Origin: Bacilli bacterium
GTDB lineage: Bacteria > Bacillota_I > Bacilli_A > RF39 > UBA660
Direction: 5' to 3'
NCBI GenBank assembly: GCA_017404555.1
Contig: JAFRCD010000005.1
Span: 1 to 64,000, forward strand
DNA length: 64,000 nt
How positions within the stretch are numbered: position 1 is the first letter of the stretch; each line of letters begins with the position of its first letter. The position numbers were made by a program, and so were the translations under genes. Below are positions 42,224 through 51,032 of the stretch, one piece after another. Below the pieces are notes generated by a model. It did no database searches, had not been told where the DNA came from, and saw nothing but the letters and a program-made list of their open reading frames with translations.

Positions 42224-44707
42224 ATGATGAAGTTTATCGAAATATTAAAAAAGTATAGACTTATAATATTCATATTGGTAATTAGTGTGCTTAGATTTTT
42301 ATTAAGCCATAATTTACCTTCTTTTTATTTTTCAAATTTCAAATATGATGATAGGTTGATGGTAGGTCAAATGCTTTCATTAATGAAAAATCAATATTTG
42401 GGTACCTACAGTCAACTTACTTTAATTAAGGGACCAATATTTCCCATGGTTTTGTACTGTGCCAAGGGTATGGGTATATCATTTAGTTCCTTATTTACTC
42501 TTCTTTATATTTTTTCATCATTATTCTTTGCATTCTCTATGAAAAAAATCATCAATAATAATAAATTCTTTCTAGTGTTATATCTATTATTAATATTTAA
42601 CCCTATTACTTATTCAGCCGAAGTGTTTCAAAGACTTTATGTAAATACTATTTCTATTCCTGAAACCTTAATATTCCTTGGATTTGTAGTAAATATCATT
42701 ACGTCAGATGAAGTAAAAATTAGAGATTGTATTGGATTGGGAGTTATAACAGCCATTATGCTTTTAACTAGAAATGATAATATCTGGATTTTTGTCGTGA
42801 TGAGCATGCTAATTATTTATAAATTAATCAAGAAAAAACAATTAAAGGTTTGCTACATATTCTTATTTCCAATTTTAATTACCACAGGTGCTTTTCTATT
42901 AATTTCTAGTATTAATTACAAGCACTATCAAATATCTACATATAATGAGCTTGAAAACACTCATTTTAGAGATGCATATTCTAAAATATTACAAATAAAA
43001 GACGAGAACAAAAAATTGAAAATATCCATTCCCAAAACCACACTGTATGAGTTAAGTGAAAAATCTAAAATATTTGGACTAACTAAAAAAGAAGTCAAAA
43101 GGCAGTACAAATTATCCAAACGAGATGAAGTAGACAATGGAGATATCATCTGGTTTTTTAGATTTATTACATACGATAAACATCACTTTCTGACTGGCAG
43201 ACAGGCAGATAAATATTATAAAGAGCTAAGCAATGAATTGGATACATTATTTGAAACTGGTGAATTGAAGAAAGAAAAGATATTACCATCTATTTATTTA
43301 AATTCAACCACTAATAAAGCTTTAGTATTATTACCTCGTAGAATACTAAAGGCTATATATTACACATCAACTTATGAGAATGTTAGAACATATAGTATCG
43401 ATGAACTAGAAGCACAAGAAGCAATATATAACAATGAAATTGATGCTTATTCTATGATCTACAGAGATTATCGTTACGCTGAAAATATTATTACAAAAAA
43501 TACTCAATTAGCAGAAATAATGCGCACAATATATAAAATCTTTATAGTCCTTTTCAGCTTTATTGCTTTAATTATCTATTTTAAAAATATTAAGAAGCTA
43601 GATAATTTAGGATTTATTATTAATATTATTTTACTAGTATATCTACTTATTTTAGGAGGAGTAGTTTATACCGATATTACAGCCTTTCATGCAATCAGAT
43701 ACCGTTATTTATGCAATGTATATATCTTGCAAAGTATATTTATCATGCTGAATTTAGGTAGAATATATTTAAATAGAGTAGAAACTGATAATACTAAACT
43801 TGCCTCCATGAGTGATAAAGTAACTAAAAAGATAAATGGTATTAAAGTATCGGTAATTATTCCTGCCTATAATGAAGAAAAAGCTATTGATAGTACTATT
43901 AGAGAAATCAATGAAGTTTTAAAGAAACATAGTATTTACAAAGGCTCTGAAGTGATTGTTGTGAATGATGGATCCAGTGATAAGACTGGTAAAATTGCCG
44001 CTAAGAGTGGTGCCATAGTCATTAATAATTCACATAATATGGGTTATGGTTTTTCGTTAAAAAAAGGCATTAAAAAAGCTAAAAACAATCTTATCGTTAT
44101 AACAGATGCAGACGGTACTTATCCATTTAATTATGTTCCTAAAATGATACAAGAACAAAAACAAGGCTTTGATTTAGTAATAGGTGCGCGATGTGGGAAA
44201 TATTATAGACAATCTACTTTTAAAAACATATTAAGAAAAGCACTAAAGAAATTAGTAGAATTTGTTACCGATAGAAAAATAGAAGATGTCAATTCAGGAC
44301 TTAGAGTGTTTGAAAAATCAACAGTTGTTAAATACCTTCCACTACTGTGTAACACCTTTAGTTTTTCAACTACTGAAACACTTACTTATGCCATGAACAA
44401 TCATAACATTGCTTACGTTGATATCCCATACCAAAAAAGAGTGGGAAAAAGCAAAATAAAGTTAGTTAGAGACTCCATAAAAGTATTGCAGTACATATTA
44501 AAACTAAGTGTTTATTATAGACCTCTGAAGATTTATTATTTATTTACTTTCTTAGGTATTACTATATCCTTAATTGGTCTTATCTGTTCTAACTTTACGA
44601 GAATAAGATTAGGATATGTTCTAGGCATAGGTGGATTATTGGTATTTATTATCCTATTACTACTTGGTTTCTTGGCTTCACATTTAAAACAAAATAAGGA
44701 TAAATAG
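42224..44707 (+). CDS. GT-C-like membrane protein fused to a GT2 glycosyltransferase
   Basis: 827 residues. Roughly residues 1-530 form a polytopic membrane part resembling GT-C/PMT-type transferases, with an early Asp pair (KYDDRLMVGQ). Residues about 540-760 are a cytoplasmic GT2 domain of the dolichyl/undecaprenyl-phosphate sugar synthase type (VSVIIPAYNEEKAIDSTIRE, VVNDGSSDKTG, ITDADGTYP). Two C-terminal helices follow. One chain may both make a lipid-linked sugar and use it. Start ATG 42224 is eight bases after GGAGG. GtrA follows eight bases later. Confidence 0.82.
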   Translation: MMKFIEILKKYRLIIFILVISVLRFLLSHNLPSFYFSNFKYDDRLMVGQMLSLMKNQYLGTYSQLTLIKGPIFPMVLYCAKGMGISFSSLFTLLYIFSSLFFAFSMKKIINNNKFFLVLYLLLIFNPITYSAEVFQRLYVNTISIPETLIFLGFVVNIITSDEVKIRDCIGLGVITAIMLLTRNDNIWIFVVMSMLIIYKLIKKKQLKVCYIFLFPILITTGAFLLISSINYKHYQISTYNELENTHFRDAYSKILQIKDENKKLKISIPKTTLYELSEKSKIFGLTKKEVKRQYKLSKRDEVDNGDIIWFFRFITYDKHHFLTGRQADKYYKELSNELDTLFETGELKKEKILPSIYLNSTTNKALVLLPRRILKAIYYTSTYENVRTYSIDELEAQEAIYNNEIDAYSMIYRDYRYAENIITKNTQLAEIMRTIYKIFIVLFSFIALIIYFKNIKKLDNLGFIINIILLVYLLILGGVVYTDITAFHAIRYRYLCNVYILQSIFIMLNLGRIYLNRVETDNTKLASMSDKVTKKINGIKVSVIIPAYNEEKAIDSTIREINEVLKKHSIYKGSEVIVVNDGSSDKTGKIAAKSGAIVINNSHNMGYGFSLKKGIKKAKNNLIVITDADGTYPFNYVPKMIQEQKQGFDLVIGARCGKYYRQSTFKNILRKALKKLVEFVTDRKIEDVNSGLRVFEKSTVVKYLPLLCNTFSFSTTETLTYAMNNHNIAYVDIPYQKRVGKSKIKLVRDSIKVLQYILKLSVYYRPLKIYYLFTFLGITISLIGLICSNFTRIRLGYVLGIGGLLVFIILLLLGFLASHLKQNKDK

Positions 44708-44714
44708 GTGTAAT

Positions 44715-45128
44715 ATGAAAAATAGAATAAGAAAAATAGTAGAAAACAAAATGTTCTTATATGGCATATTTGGCTTACTTACTAGTATTTTAAATGTGAT
44801 AATGTTTTATTGTTTTGATTTAATTATGCCATACCAAATAGCCAATCTTATTACTCTAGTTATAGTTAAATTAATTGCCTTTTATTGTAATAAAACCTTT
44901 GTCTTTAAAAGTAAATGTGCAAATAAAACGGAATTAATAAAGCAGTTTTTTAGTTTCGTGATAGTTAGAGGGTTAACATTATTAATAGATTATTTTGGTT
45001 TAATTATTATGATCCAATACTTTAATTTAGATCATGTTCTTTCCAAAATCATAATCACCATAGTAGTAGTTATTACTAATTATGTTACGGGAGAAAAGTA
45101 TGTATTTAGTCAAAAGAAAGCACACTAA
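44715..45128 (+). CDS. GtrA-family membrane protein
   Basis: 137 residues with four helices. The family signature is FGLLTSILNVIMFYCF near the start, KLIAFYCNKTFVFKS, and YVTGEKYVF at the end. GtrA proteins are thought to flip undecaprenyl-linked sugars for glycosylation of wall polymers or O-antigens. Pairing with the GT2 fusion directly upstream fits that role. AGGTGTAAT precedes ATG 44715. Confidence 0.88.
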   Translation: MKNRIRKIVENKMFLYGIFGLLTSILNVIMFYCFDLIMPYQIANLITLVIVKLIAFYCNKTFVFKSKCANKTELIKQFFSFVIVRGLTLLIDYFGLIIMIQYFNLDHVLSKIIITIVVVITNYVTGEKYVFSQKKAH

Positions 45129-45141
45129 GTGCTCTTTTTTG
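45116..45141 (+). terminator. terminator after gtrA
   Basis: AAAGCAC and GTGCTCTTT pair around ACTAA with a T-run, overlapping the gtrA stop. Confidence 0.8.
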
Positions 45142-45249
45142 TTATTCTGGCAAACTAAAAAAGAATTCTTCTTATAATATTTTTGATTCACTTTTAATTA
45201 GAACCGAATATTTATAAAAACAGGGGAGCACAAAGTTTCTAAAAAATTG

Positions 45250-45278
45250 TTGACTTTTAGGCATCAATATGTTAATAT
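45250..45278 (+). promoter_or_regulatory. promoter of the 45314-49069 surface cluster
   Basis: TTGACT (45250-45255), a 17-nt spacer and TAATAT (45273-45278), the same pair of boxes as the glyS promoter. Confidence 0.78.
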
Positions 45279-45313
45279 ATAGGGCATCCAAAAAAAGAAG
45301 GGGGTAGTACGTA

Positions 45314-46960
45314 ATGTATACCGAAAATTATGAAAGAAAAGGATTTCCAATTAGAGACTTTTTACTTAAGTTATTACTAATAGTAATTTTTGTTGTGTTA
45401 TTATGCTGGTTATTACCTAAATTCATTGCACCAAAAATAACTAACTATAACAATAGTAAAAACAATAATTTGGCAAATTCTAGTTTTTCAAGCACTGAAT
45501 TATCAGGTTTAAGCAGCCAAATCTTTGCTGATAATTTAGACAAAATGAAAGAGGCTGCAACAAGTTATTTTACTAAGGAACGTCTTCCAAAGGAAATTGG
45601 TGAATCTAAGAAAATAACTTTAAAAGACATGATAGAGGAGAAACTATTAGTACCATTAATTGACAAAAATGGTAAAGAATGTAACAAGACAAAAAGTTAC
45701 GTTAAAATATCTAAGTTAGATGATGAATATCTAATGAAGGTAAATCTAAGTTGTAGTGAGAAGGAAGATTATATCCTAGTTCACATGGGATGCTACAGTT
45801 ATTGTGAATCTGCTATCTGCGATAAGAAGGATTCTGATGACTACGAGATTAGAGGTTCAAAAGAAACTTCAATCGTACCATTCTATGGAACTAAGAGTGG
45901 AAGCACTAAGTATTATTACTATGGTGGTTCTACTACAAGATATGTACCAACTTCTACTAGTAGTAGTAAAGGAGCTGTTTATTACATAACTAATATAAAC
46001 AACTATAATACTACTAATAATCATTCTGGAGGTTCAGGTTCTGTTATTAATAACATTACTAACAATGTAATTAATATTATCGTTAATAACTGTCATCAAC
46101 ATGGAACTTGTCCAAAGCCAGATCCAAAACCAGAAGTAGAATATATCTATGAATATAGTAAAACTACTGGAGCTACATTCACTAAATGGAGTGATTGGAC
46201 TGCCTGGAGTAAGACAAGTTGTGATACTAAAGAAATAAATTGTAGTACAGCTGATCCAAGTTGTTTATACAAATTACAAATGTATAAGAGACGTGAAAAA
46301 GTAGGAAGTTATCAAAAGGCATATACAACTTCACATCAAGAATTAACTCAATTAGCTACATATAATAAGAAGTCTTGTAGTAATTTCAACTATGTAATTA
46401 TTGATAATACTACATATGCAACTACTACAACTACAACAACAACTTATACTAGAATTAATACAATTACTAACACAACTGCATCATCAACTGGTGGTTGGAC
46501 TTATGCTGGTCGTAAGTCATATGCTAACCCACCACGTGATACAGCTGGTGTTCATTACAAATGGGCTGGTGCTGATTATAGCTACTGTGGAGATACTTGT
46601 ACAACTCTACCTAATTGGTATTATGATACCTATAAATATAGTGGTGGTTTAACTAAAGTATCTAGTACAACTACACCTGGTAGAACTACTACATCAACTT
46701 CTACTTCAAGTTCAACTTCTAGTAGCTTACAAGTAAGTTGTGGTGCTTATGTTTATAAAACAGTACCAGTATATGGATATATAACTAAATATGAAAAAGC
46801 TTATAGAACAGAAAACCTATATGGTGATGTATGCTATAAGAGTACAAAAGATAGAAAGAAAATAACTGATGGTAAGACTCAAACTAGATGGAGTGTTTAT
46901 AATGATACATCACTATTAAATGATGGTTGGGTTTATACCGGAAAGAAAAGAAGAAAGTAA
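45314..46960 (+). CDS. large membrane-anchored Thr/Ser/Tyr-rich protein with a TSP1-like WSxW motif
   Basis: 548 residues. One N-terminal helix (about 20-40) precedes an outside region: a small domain (about 65-175) with Cys pairs and SYVKISKLDDEYLMKVNLSC, a low-complexity Tyr/Ser/Asn stretch, and then TKWSDWTAWSKTSCDT (about 289-304), which resembles thrombospondin type-1 repeats. The C-terminal half is Thr/Ser-rich with an eight-Thr tract and further Cys. No known family covers it. The ribosome site is GGGGG, shared with 46976 and 49169. Expected outside the cell, possibly adhesive. Confidence 0.65.
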   Translation: MYTENYERKGFPIRDFLLKLLLIVIFVVLLCWLLPKFIAPKITNYNNSKNNNLANSSFSSTELSGLSSQIFADNLDKMKEAATSYFTKERLPKEIGESKKITLKDMIEEKLLVPLIDKNGKECNKTKSYVKISKLDDEYLMKVNLSCSEKEDYILVHMGCYSYCESAICDKKDSDDYEIRGSKETSIVPFYGTKSGSTKYYYYGGSTTRYVPTSTSSSKGAVYYITNINNYNTTNNHSGGSGSVINNITNNVINIIVNNCHQHGTCPKPDPKPEVEYIYEYSKTTGATFTKWSDWTAWSKTSCDTKEINCSTADPSCLYKLQMYKRREKVGSYQKAYTTSHQELTQLATYNKKSCSNFNYVIIDNTTYATTTTTTTTYTRINTITNTTASSTGGWTYAGRKSYANPPRDTAGVHYKWAGADYSYCGDTCTTLPNWYYDTYKYSGGLTKVSSTTTPGRTTTSTSTSSSTSSSLQVSCGAYVYKTVPVYGYITKYEKAYRTENLYGDVCYKSTKDRKKITDGKTQTRWSVYNDTSLLNDGWVYTGKKRRK

Positions 46961-46975
46961 TTGGGGGTGTAACTG

Positions 46976-49069
46976 ATGAATATAAGAAATATAATTATTC
47001 ATAACGAAAAAGGAGATCTTCATGACCATACTTTAACTAATGGTATGACTATTAAAACTAGAGACTATTTATTCGCTACCGTTATCTATGAAGATGGTAC
47101 TTGCGAAGAAGTTTCATTCAATGAAGGAATTAATAAAGCTGTAAAACTTGCTAAGAAAGAAAATTTAACAGCTGAAGAAATGAAAGACTTTGGTATCGTT
47201 AGATATGTAAAAGAAGAAGACTATATAGAAGCTCTTGATGATGTTATGGATGAAATGGATGATGAATTAGAAATTGATACCGATGAATTAGATTTTGATG
47301 ACGAAGATATCGAAGTTAAAAGAGTATCAAGTGAAAATGATCACAAAACTGCTAAAACTATTGGTAGATTAGCATTAGGTGCTGGTATCTTAGCTTTAAT
47401 TCTTGGAAGTTGTAGTCTTACTAAGGGATTAGTTAAGAACTCTACTGAGCCAACTAAGGCAGAAGAAACAGATGATGAGGACTTTGCTAAAGCCTTTGAA
47501 GATATGACTATTGAAGAATTACTAGATACTACTACTAATGATGTACAAAAAGAAGCTATGAATAGAAGATTCAATGTAATTAACTATTTAAATGGTGAAT
47601 TCGCTGACTATTACTTAGAAAGTGATAAAGATGTTAGATTCGGTTTACATTATCGTGAATTAGAAGCACTAGATTTAGCATATAATAATTACACTACTGA
47701 AGAAGTAATGGAAATGTATAATGGTTCTACATTAAACATCAAGAAATTAAATGATGCTTATAGAACTGGTACTCTTATGATGATGGGTGCTTATACAATG
47801 TCTGATTCTAATATGCCTGTTAAGGGTTATGAATTAATTAGATGTCCAGAAAAAAGAGAAATTGCTAAATCTTGGGAAGATAAGTTCTATGCAATTAAAA
47901 ATGCTAAGGGACAAGATCAAATTAATAAGATTAATGATTTCTATCGTGAATTCAATAGTTTATTCCCAATTGATCAAAAGACTAGAACTGAAGGTCTAGC
48001 TCACTATGATTCAAGAGAGAATATGGACTATGAATTACTTGCTTATCTTACACCAATGGTTTCTGCTATGGAGCAAATGTATCAAAATCTTGAAGTAGAT
48101 GCTACTTTAAGTGATCAAGCAATTAAATTTGTTAATGATTTAGGTGTATGTAATTATCTTGATGATAAGATTGAAAACTATGCAAGATGCGTTAATACCT
48201 GCAATGATTGTCAAAAGAGCATTGATGAGTCATATCCAACAGGATTACACTTTGAAAATGCTATTAATGCATACCTAGAAAGCAAAAACATTAATGTAAT
48301 TGATGATGATCATCGTGATATCAGTAAATATGACAGATACTTAAAAGCAGTTAATGCTTACTGTGAAGCTGGTAAAGATGGTTATACTGAAAATCAAAAA
48401 TATGTTTCTATTTCTAAGACTCTTCAATCTTGGTCTAAATCATCTAGTAAAACAACTTATCGTACTGAAACGAAGAAACGTAAAGTTTCTAGAGAAGAAG
48501 CAGTTAAGAAGTTTGGAGAAGCTAAAGTTAAGGCTAAAGAAGAAGCAGTTAGAAAACAAATAGAAAAAGAAAATGCTGCTGCTAAAGCTAAAGCTTTAAA
48601 AGAAGCTGCTAAGAAGAAGAAAGAACTTCAAGATGCTGAAAACAAGAAGAAAGAACAATTAGAAAAAGAAATTAAGAAAGAAAATGAACAAAATAAACAA
48701 GATGTTATCGATAATCTACCTGACTATGTAGATAAGGATAGTGTTTCACCAGATCCTGGACATAGTAGTGATCTACCAGATCCACAAGAATCAGGTAAGA
48801 GATTAGATAATAATGAACCAGAATACAAAGGTAAGGATAGGGTAACACCAGATCATATTATGCCAGTTGAACCAAATCAAGTAAATAACAACACAAGTAC
48901 AAATACTAACACTAATACAAATACAACTCCTGCTAATAATTCAACTACATATGATGATCTACCAGATCCTAATGTAACTGGTAAAGACTTTGATGCTAAG
49001 GCAGAAGCTATGGTTAATGCAATGGCTAATGCTAAGAGTGAAGAAAGTCCTAAGACTTTAACAAAATAA
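46976..49069 (+). CDS. large single-pass membrane protein, coiled-coil, unknown function
   Basis: 697 residues. An approximately 120-residue cytoplasmic N-terminus is very acidic towards its end (DDELEIDTDELDFDDEDIE). One helix (about 130-148, LALGAGILALILG) follows. Then comes a large outside part: an alpha-helical domain (about 190-500), a Lys/Glu/Ala coiled coil (about 510-575), and a Pro/Asn/Thr-rich tail with two LPDP motifs and an (NT)n tract. No family recognised. It lies 16 bases after the 45314 gene with a GGGGGTG ribosome site, so the pair is one operon and the products may act together. Confidence 0.65.
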   Translation: MNIRNIIIHNEKGDLHDHTLTNGMTIKTRDYLFATVIYEDGTCEEVSFNEGINKAVKLAKKENLTAEEMKDFGIVRYVKEEDYIEALDDVMDEMDDELEIDTDELDFDDEDIEVKRVSSENDHKTAKTIGRLALGAGILALILGSCSLTKGLVKNSTEPTKAEETDDEDFAKAFEDMTIEELLDTTTNDVQKEAMNRRFNVINYLNGEFADYYLESDKDVRFGLHYRELEALDLAYNNYTTEEVMEMYNGSTLNIKKLNDAYRTGTLMMMGAYTMSDSNMPVKGYELIRCPEKREIAKSWEDKFYAIKNAKGQDQINKINDFYREFNSLFPIDQKTRTEGLAHYDSRENMDYELLAYLTPMVSAMEQMYQNLEVDATLSDQAIKFVNDLGVCNYLDDKIENYARCVNTCNDCQKSIDESYPTGLHFENAINAYLESKNINVIDDDHRDISKYDRYLKAVNAYCEAGKDGYTENQKYVSISKTLQSWSKSSSKTTYRTETKKRKVSREEAVKKFGEAKVKAKEEAVRKQIEKENAAAKAKALKEAAKKKKELQDAENKKKEQLEKEIKKENEQNKQDVIDNLPDYVDKDSVSPDPGHSSDLPDPQESGKRLDNNEPEYKGKDRVTPDHIMPVEPNQVNNNTSTNTNTNTNTTPANNSTTYDDLPDPNVTGKDFDAKAEAMVNAMANAKSEESPKTLTK

Positions 49070-49088
49070 GGATGGAAACATCCTTTTT
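49069..49088 (+). terminator. terminator of the surface cluster
   Basis: AGGATG and CATCCT flank GAAA, followed by TTTTTT, directly after the stop codon. Confidence 0.85.
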
Positions 49089-49091
49089 TGA

Positions 49092-49120
49092 TTGACAAAT
49101 TAACTAATTTATGGTATAAT
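49092..49120 (+). promoter_or_regulatory. consensus promoter of the 49169 gene
   Basis: TTGACA (49092-49097), exactly 17 nt, then TATAAT (49115-49120) with an extended -10 TGG. It is one of the strongest promoters in the window, for a gene of unknown function. Confidence 0.9.
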
Positions 49121-49168
49121 ATGTACACATATTGAGGGTAGGACTAAAGAAGAACAGGGGGTTTAATT

Positions 49169-49588
49169 ATGAAGAAGAATTATATCGTTGAGTATTTAGA
49201 TGAAAATGAATTCCGTAAAAAAGAAAGATCAGTCCGTAAATATAATATGCTTGCTTATAAAAAACTTACATTTGAATACTATCAAGAAATACGTAATGGT
49301 AATTTCTTAGGTAAAGAAGTAAATAAGAATCTTAAGAACAATACTGCTGATTACGAATTAAAATTACCAACTGATGATTTATTTGCTAAAGTACATGGTG
49401 ACATTGTTTTACATTATACTGTTTACTTTGATAAGAAAATTATTCTTTTAACTAATATTACACCAGATGGTATTTTGGATGAAGGTCATAGAGCTGAACT
49501 TACTACTTATAAGGGAGTTATGGTATCTAAAGCTCATCCTGAAAAAGACATGTTTAAGATTAACCTAATGAATATGTTAAATAAATAG
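49169..49588 (+). CDS. small cytoplasmic protein of unknown function, strongly promoted
   Basis: 139 residues, no membrane helix. A basic N-terminus (FRKKERSVRKYN) is followed by a probably beta-rich domain (KVHGDIVLHYTVYFDKKIIL). No family recognised. A perfect consensus promoter and a GGGGGT ribosome site imply high expression. The gene has its own terminator. Confidence 0.65.
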   Translation: MKKNYIVEYLDENEFRKKERSVRKYNMLAYKKLTFEYYQEIRNGNFLGKEVNKNLKNNTADYELKLPTDDLFAKVHGDIVLHYTVYFDKKIILLTNITPDGILDEGHRAELTTYKGVMVSKAHPEKDMFKINLMNMLNK

Positions 49589-49609
49589 AGATAATATCTC
49601 TATTTTTTT
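49584..49609 (+). terminator. terminator of the 49169 gene
   Basis: AATAGAGATA and TATCTCTATT form the stem and are followed by TTTTTT. Confidence 0.85.
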
Positions 49610-49612
49610 ATA

Positions 49613-49640
49613 CAAAAAAAGCGCTTATGCGCTTATTTTT
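49613..49640 (-). terminator. terminator of the minus-strand gene 49645-50283
   Basis: AAGCGC and GCGCTT pair around TTAT. On the minus strand the hairpin is followed by a run of seven T; on the plus strand the tail is weaker (ATTTTTA). Confidence 0.75.
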
Positions 49641-49644
49641 AATA

Positions 49645-50283
49645 CTAGTTATAATATTTATAGAATTCATCAGTATAAGGTGTCCATCTACGATCATCAT
49701 CAGCATAATTATATTTGTTTATAAATAGAATATGGGATTCATTTTTATAAAATCTAGCTGCCCATGTGTCAATTTCATCATCATATTCTCTACCAAATTC
49801 GCGAGAAAAAATATATCCGATTCTGTTTCTAAATTCATCTAGTAAATTATACTTACTATTTCCAGTAAGCATATTTATTTCTTCTAAATGGTGATTATAA
49901 ATTCCCTCTCCATAATTAATTATGAAATCAGCTTCATCATAAATACTTATTAGTTCACTAGTAGTAAAAGCATTTTTAGACATGCTACCGTCAACATATA
50001 AGGCATATGAGTTTATATCATCTTTAATTAGTTTTTCCCCTTCAGTAAGATCAATCCAGTATTTAGTTTGATAAAAGTATTTTTCATACTCCTTCTTAGT
50101 AGCTTCTAAAATTGCTTCTTCATACTCAATCAGTTCCTTAATGAAATTATCATCAAACCCACAAAAGCCAAGTCTTTTATATATTTCTTTTTCAAACAAA
50201 TCACTGGTTTTTTGGTTTTTAGCAATAACTAATTCTGTAAATAACAATTTATCTATATCAATAGTTTTATATTTCAACTGCAT
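49645..50283 (-). CDS. uncharacterised cytoplasmic protein on the opposite strand
   Basis: 212 residues, acidic, Tyr-rich, without membrane segments. No family recognised. The minus-strand start ATG (50281-50283) follows AGGTGATT. It has its own promoter (50307-50334) and terminator, and it stands against the direction of nearly all its neighbours. This monocistronic placement is typical of recently gained genes, but I see no toxin, nuclease or phage motif in it. Confidence 0.6.
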   Translation of the reverse strand: MQLKYKTIDIDKLLFTELVIAKNQKTSDLFEKEIYKRLGFCGFDDNFIKELIEYEEAILEATKKEYEKYFYQTKYWIDLTEGEKLIKDDINSYALYVDGSMSKNAFTTSELISIYDEADFIINYGEGIYNHHLEEINMLTGNSKYNLLDEFRNRIGYIFSREFGREYDDEIDTWAARFYKNESHILFINKYNYADDDRRWTPYTDEFYKYYN

Positions 50284-50306
50284 TAGAAATCACCTCACTT
50301 ATAAGT

Positions 50307-50334
50307 ATTATAAAACAAAACTATAATATGTCAA
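50307..50334 (-). promoter_or_regulatory. promoter of the 49645 minus-strand gene
   Basis: On the minus strand, TTGACA (50334-50329), a 16-nt spacer and TATAAT (50312-50307). Confidence 0.75.
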
Positions 50335-50409
50335 CTCAGCCAATATTTAAAGATATTGACTTTTATATTGATGAGTATTAGTATAACTTAATAAGAAAGG
50401 AGTACGGTG

Positions 50410-50598
50410 ATGTCAAACAAAAGTAGGGATGAGAGTGGATATAGTTGGCAAAAGCATAATCCTGATAGTGGTACAGCCCAACAAAACTCAAAAACTTGGG
50501 AAGGTGAACATACATGGTATGATCCTAACACACAGAAAATGGGATGGCACGGAGCCAATGCCTCAGACAAAATAAAAAAACTAGGCGGTAAAAATTAA
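50410..50598 (+). CDS. small hydrophilic protein (62 aa)
   Basis: ATG 50410 follows AAGGAG (50398-50403) and GGTG. The product is polar and rich in Asn, Lys, Trp and Gly (SGYSWQKHNPDS, TWYDPNTQKMGWHGAN), with four Trp and no Cys, helix or signal. No family recognised. TTGACT at 50356-50361 gives a -35 box, and a two-way terminator follows. A small structural or phage-derived protein is conceivable. Confidence 0.5.
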   Translation: MSNKSRDESGYSWQKHNPDSGTAQQNSKTWEGEHTWYDPNTQKMGWHGANASDKIKKLGGKN

Positions 50599-50636
50599 TA
50601 GTGCTTTAGAAAGTGTAGCACATCAAAACACTTAAT

Positions 50637-50674
50637 AAAAACAGTAGATAATTATAAAGTACTACTGTTTTTAT
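50637..50674. terminator. bidirectional terminator
   Basis: AAAAACAGTAG (50637-50647) and CTACTGTTTTT (50662-50672) form an 11-bp stem. T-runs exist on both strands, so it can end the 50410 transcript and also the leftward tRNA transcript. Confidence 0.75.
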
Positions 50675-50752
50675 AATAGTCTAATAAAAAAAACTCATGA
50701 ATGTCATAAGTTCTATGTAGACATTCAGAAAGATTCTGAATGGATTTAACAA

Positions 50753-50836
50753 TGGTGCGGGTAACAGGAGTTGAACCTGCACGTCTAAGACACTAGATCC
50801 TAAGTCTAGCGCGTCTGCCAATTCCGCCATACCCGC
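50753..50836 (-). tRNA. tRNA-Leu(TAG)
   Basis: 84 nt on the minus strand with encoded CCA. Acceptor GCGGGTA pairs with TACCCGC; the anticodon stem CTAGA/TCTAG encloses CTTAGGA, anticodon TAG (reads CUN). The long variable arm (TGTCTTAGACG) marks a class II tRNA. Confidence 0.93.
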
Positions 50837-50847
50837 ATATATATAAA

Positions 50848-50924
50848 TGGTGGACCCTATTGGACTCGAACCAATGACCGTCCGGTTATGAGCCGGATGC
50901 TCTAACCAACTGAGCTAAGGGTCC
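50848..50924 (-). tRNA. tRNA-Ile2(CAT), lysidine type
   Basis: 77 nt on the minus strand with encoded CCA. Anticodon stem TCCGG/CCGGA encloses CTCATAA, anticodon CAT. The GGACCCTTAGCTCAGTTGGT body matches the Bacillus tRNA-Ile that TilS modifies to read AUA, not tRNA-Met. It is cotranscribed with tRNA-Leu 11 bases downstream. Confidence 0.85.
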
Positions 50925-50935
50925 ATTGCTTAATT

Positions 50936-50964
50936 ATAATAACATATTATTATTAATCTTGCAA
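50936..50964 (-). promoter_or_regulatory. promoter of the tRNA-Ile2-tRNA-Leu pair
   Basis: On the minus strand, TTGCAA (50964-50959), a 17-nt spacer and TATTAT (50941-50936), 11 bases before the tRNA. Confidence 0.65.
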
Positions 50965-51032
50965 TATAATAACAAAAAATTTCCAAGATATAATATTTAT
51001 GATAGAATATAATTAATGTAGTAGGTGATAAG

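Noticed and set aside
46401-46652. Overlapping second-frame gene inside the 45314 gene
   Set aside because: It is a frame shadow of the Thr-rich tract, with repetitive Gln/Leu and no ribosome site.
50848-50924. Second tRNA-Met from the CAT anticodon
   Set aside because: The body matches tRNA-Ile2, whose CAT is modified to lysidine and reads AUA.
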